Notes under the pieces: model-generated
The model's input: only the letters and a program-made list of their open reading frames with translations
What the model was told of the DNA's origin: nothing
The model's database searches: none
Source of the DNA: Curtobacterium sp. 'Ferrero'
GTDB lineage: Bacteria; Actinomycetota; Actinomycetes; Actinomycetales; Microbacteriaceae
Reading direction: 5' to 3'
Length of the DNA stretch: 64,000 bases
Assembly (NCBI RefSeq): GCF_002412165.1
Contig: NZ_NXIA01000011.1
Coordinates: 1-64,000 of the forward strand
Position numbers and translations under genes: made by a program
Part shown: positions 62,339-64,000 of the stretch, piece by piece
Numbering within the stretch: position 1 is the first letter of the stretch
Layout: each line of letters opens with the position of its first letter

Positions 62339-62977
62339 TTGCGCTTCTTCACCATCAACCCAGTCCGAACCGCGCTGGTCACGGCAGCCGCTGCTGCCCT
62401 GTTCGGGTCGATGCTCGTCACAACTCCCGCGAACGCTGTGTCAGGTCAGCTGAACTCCGCTGACGAGCAGACGATCCGTGCGACGATGCGACAGGCCGGG
62501 ATCGCGCCAGCGGTGGAGGACCAGCTCATCGCGAAGCTGCAGTCTGGCCAGCAGCTCGACTCCGAGCTCGAGACGGCTGTGCCGGTTTTCACGTCCACGA
62601 CGACCGAGGCGGCCGGACCAGTCACCACGCAGACCTTCGCCGATGGTTCCATCCGGACGAGTTTGACCGTGAACCAGACCGTTGATGGGTCATCGACCCG
62701 CGTCTACGTCGCCCATCCGACGCTCGAGTGCAACCTGATCCATTGCACACTGATCTACTCGAAGGCTGATACGAAGTACATGGCAACTGGCTCATTCGCA
62801 ACGGTGGCGGCAATCATCACTGCAGCGTGTGGTCCGGCCGCGTGGGCTTGCGGCATTGGTGCTGGCATCGTCATCGATGTCACGCACAAGGCCTACAGCT
62901 CCGGCAAGTGCATCGCCCTGCAGAAGGTCATCGCCGCAGGGCCGCCCTACCCGGTCATCGTCGGGTGCCGTAAGTAA
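62339..62977 (+). CDS. Secreted cysteine-containing hypothetical protein
   Basis: 212 residues. A signal peptide is clear (MRFFTINPVRTALVTAAAAA, cleavage probably after NAVSG-adjacent ANA). The mature protein has six cysteines in its last 85 residues (ECNLIHCTL, AACGPAAWACGIG, SGKCIAL and VGCRK), with a glycine/alanine-rich hydrophobic stretch between them, a layout seen in some secreted antimicrobial or membrane-active proteins; that comparison is speculative. TTG 62339 has ACAGGAGG five bases before it. Codon use is less GC-rich than in the housekeeping genes, so it may be a recent arrival. Confidence 0.6.
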   Translation: MRFFTINPVRTALVTAAAAALFGSMLVTTPANAVSGQLNSADEQTIRATMRQAGIAPAVEDQLIAKLQSGQQLDSELETAVPVFTSTTTEAAGPVTTQTFADGSIRTSLTVNQTVDGSSTRVYVAHPTLECNLIHCTLIYSKADTKYMATGSFATVAAIITAACGPAAWACGIGAGIVIDVTHKAYSSGKCIALQKVIAAGPPYPVIVGCRK

Positions 62978-63004
62978 GCCGTCCGAAGAGGGGTATTGGT
63001 CACG

Positions 63005-63397
63005 GTGAATCAGCAGGTCGTACCTCCGACACGTCTTGGGCTTGTTCTGAGCATCATCGGGTTCGCGGGAGCGGTCGCGCTCATGGCATCGGACGCTGCA
63101 CTCGCGGCCCTCCGTTCCCCATATGGCCTGACGTGGGTGGTCCTGGTGATCGTCATCGTGTACCCACCGCGCATGATCCGGCCAGGGACGGGGTGGGCAC
63201 GAGCTCGCTGCCGGTCAACGCCAGCAGCGCTCCTCTACGCCGCCGCAGTGCTCATCACGATCACTGGGGCCACTGTCGCAGTGTCGTCGGGGTCGCTGAT
63301 CGCGCTCGGCACTGCAGGGCTCATCCTGGTCATCGCAGTCCTCGCGGCGACGCTGCCAGCAGTTACGCGCAGCGCAGCATCGCCGACCACGCTCTGA
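63005..63397 (+). CDS. Four-helix membrane protein
   Basis: 130 residues with about four hydrophobic segments (LGLVLSIIGFAGAVALMASD, GLTWVVLVIVIVYPPRM, ALLYAAAVLITITGATVAVS, LIALGTAGLILVIAVLAATL). No family recognised. GTG 63005 is 11 bases after GAGGGG; a TTG at 62996 is too close to it. The position right after the secreted protein suggests they could act together, for example as producer and protector, but nothing in the sequence proves it. Lower GC than the core genes. Confidence 0.5.
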   Translation: MNQQVVPPTRLGLVLSIIGFAGAVALMASDAALAALRSPYGLTWVVLVIVIVYPPRMIRPGTGWARARCRSTPAALLYAAAVLITITGATVAVSSGSLIALGTAGLILVIAVLAATLPAVTRSAASPTTL

Positions 63398-63605
63398 AGG
63401 GAAGCATCGATGCAGGCCCCTGGTTCTTCAGTCAGAAGGCCAGCCTGGAACCGCTCCTGCTGTCGCGGGGGCGGTTCCTTCGTGGTTTCGGTGAGGCGGG
63501 GCGTCTGCGGTGATCCGCCAACGGTCAGCAGCACTACGGTCGACTACCCGCGTCCCGATGGACGATGAGTTGACGGGACAGCTCCCAATCAACATTCCGC
63601 GCTTG

Positions 63606-63806
63606 TTACCTCTTGCCGGTGTACCGGCCACGAAGCGCGACGAAGATCACGACCGCTGCCAGCCCGACCGCCAGAATCGGGATGCCGTACAGGTGGCCGT
63701 CAACACGGGCAAGGAACGAGCCGAGTGCGAAGACGGCCAAGCCAGCGATGAACAGCACCCAAAGCCATGCGGGCGTCTTGCGCCTCGAACTTGAGTCTTC
63801 AACCAC
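63606..63806 (-). CDS. Small two-helix membrane protein
   Basis: 66 residues with two transmembrane segments (AWLWVLFIAGLAVFALGSFL and GIPILAVGLAAVVIFVALRG) and a basic tail. GTG 63806 lies 6 bases after TACGTT on the minus strand, the leaderless spacing seen elsewhere; a TTG five codons upstream is the alternative. Function unknown. Confidence 0.55.
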   Translation of the reverse strand: MVEDSSSRRKTPAWLWVLFIAGLAVFALGSFLARVDGHLYGIPILAVGLAAVVIFVALRGRYTGKR

Positions 63807-64000
63807 GAGCCGAACGTACAACCCGGACCTGCGGCGTGGTCAAAGACTGCTGCACGGCTGTCTCAATAGCCGATCGACTATCGGACGGCCGACCGCTCCG
63901 AAGCGGCGGAGTTTCAGCTCATGTTCGCGGCAGGTGCAAACGGAGACTGGTGAGCACTGCCGGTGCTCGGTGCCATCCTGATCTTCGGTTTGATCCTTGG

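Noticed and set aside
63963..64000. Possible start of a membrane protein at the window end (GTG then LGAILIFGLILG)
   Set aside because: Only 13 codons are visible, with no convincing ribosome site; it cannot be supported.

Overview
The DNA is uniformly very GC-rich, uses GTG/TTG starts often, and encodes an actinobacterial gene set (DUF3159, DUF3000, ZapE next to a rhodanese-SufE pair, a Gram-positive style flagellum). This suggests a member of the Microbacteriaceae; Curtobacterium or a close relative is my best guess, from gene content and order only.

Positions 1-16.8 kb are housekeeping genes: the 3' part of a DUF3159 membrane protein, aconitase (acnA), DXP synthase (dxs), a beta-oxidation pair plus RNase D and DUF3000 on the minus strand, an alpha/beta hydrolase, a sulfurtransferase-SufE pair, ZapE, and an ammonium channel behind a good GlnR-type box. 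Positions 16.9-18.6 kb form a small accessory patch with lower GC toward its end: a DUF6177-like protein, a likely contact-dependent-inhibition immunity protein and a doubtful third frame. Positions 18.5-23.9 kb carry a tyrosine phosphatase, an aldo/keto reductase, a KAS III-like enzyme, an EcsC-like protein and an AbiEi/DUF559-like protein.

Positions 23.9-42.3 kb hold a flagellar cluster. The minus-strand operon is flgN-flgK-flgL-fliW. The plus strand has a FliA/WhiG-type sigma factor, fliC, fliD-fliS-(fliT-like), and then a tightly overlapping run from flgB to fliJ, a C40 peptidase, fliK, flgD and flgE. Three sites resembling the sigma-28 consensus precede flgN, fliC and flgB. The cluster stops after flgE: no mot, fliM/N, fliO-R, flhA/B or csrA gene is in the window.

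Positions 42.3-64 kb are mixed: a TetR regulator divergent from a SpoIIM-like membrane protein with two 17-bp operators, a serine hydrolase, an ABC exporter, peptidase E, an NRAMP-type transporter broken by one in-frame TGA and preceded by a DtxR-like box, small proteins, VOC proteins, a second aldo/keto reductase, a DUF2231-katG pair, a VIT1-like transporter, and a two-component system followed by a flavin electron-transfer module (ferric-reductase-like protein, FMN-binding protein, ApbE). The end carries a secreted cysteine-containing protein of lower GC and two small membrane proteins.

Two themes recur between genes: a family of near-identical long GC-rich hairpins that end transcription units, and starts that look leaderless, with a TANNNT -10 element 6-7 bases before the start codon. 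I saw no tRNA, rRNA, insertion sequence, prophage or CRISPR array.
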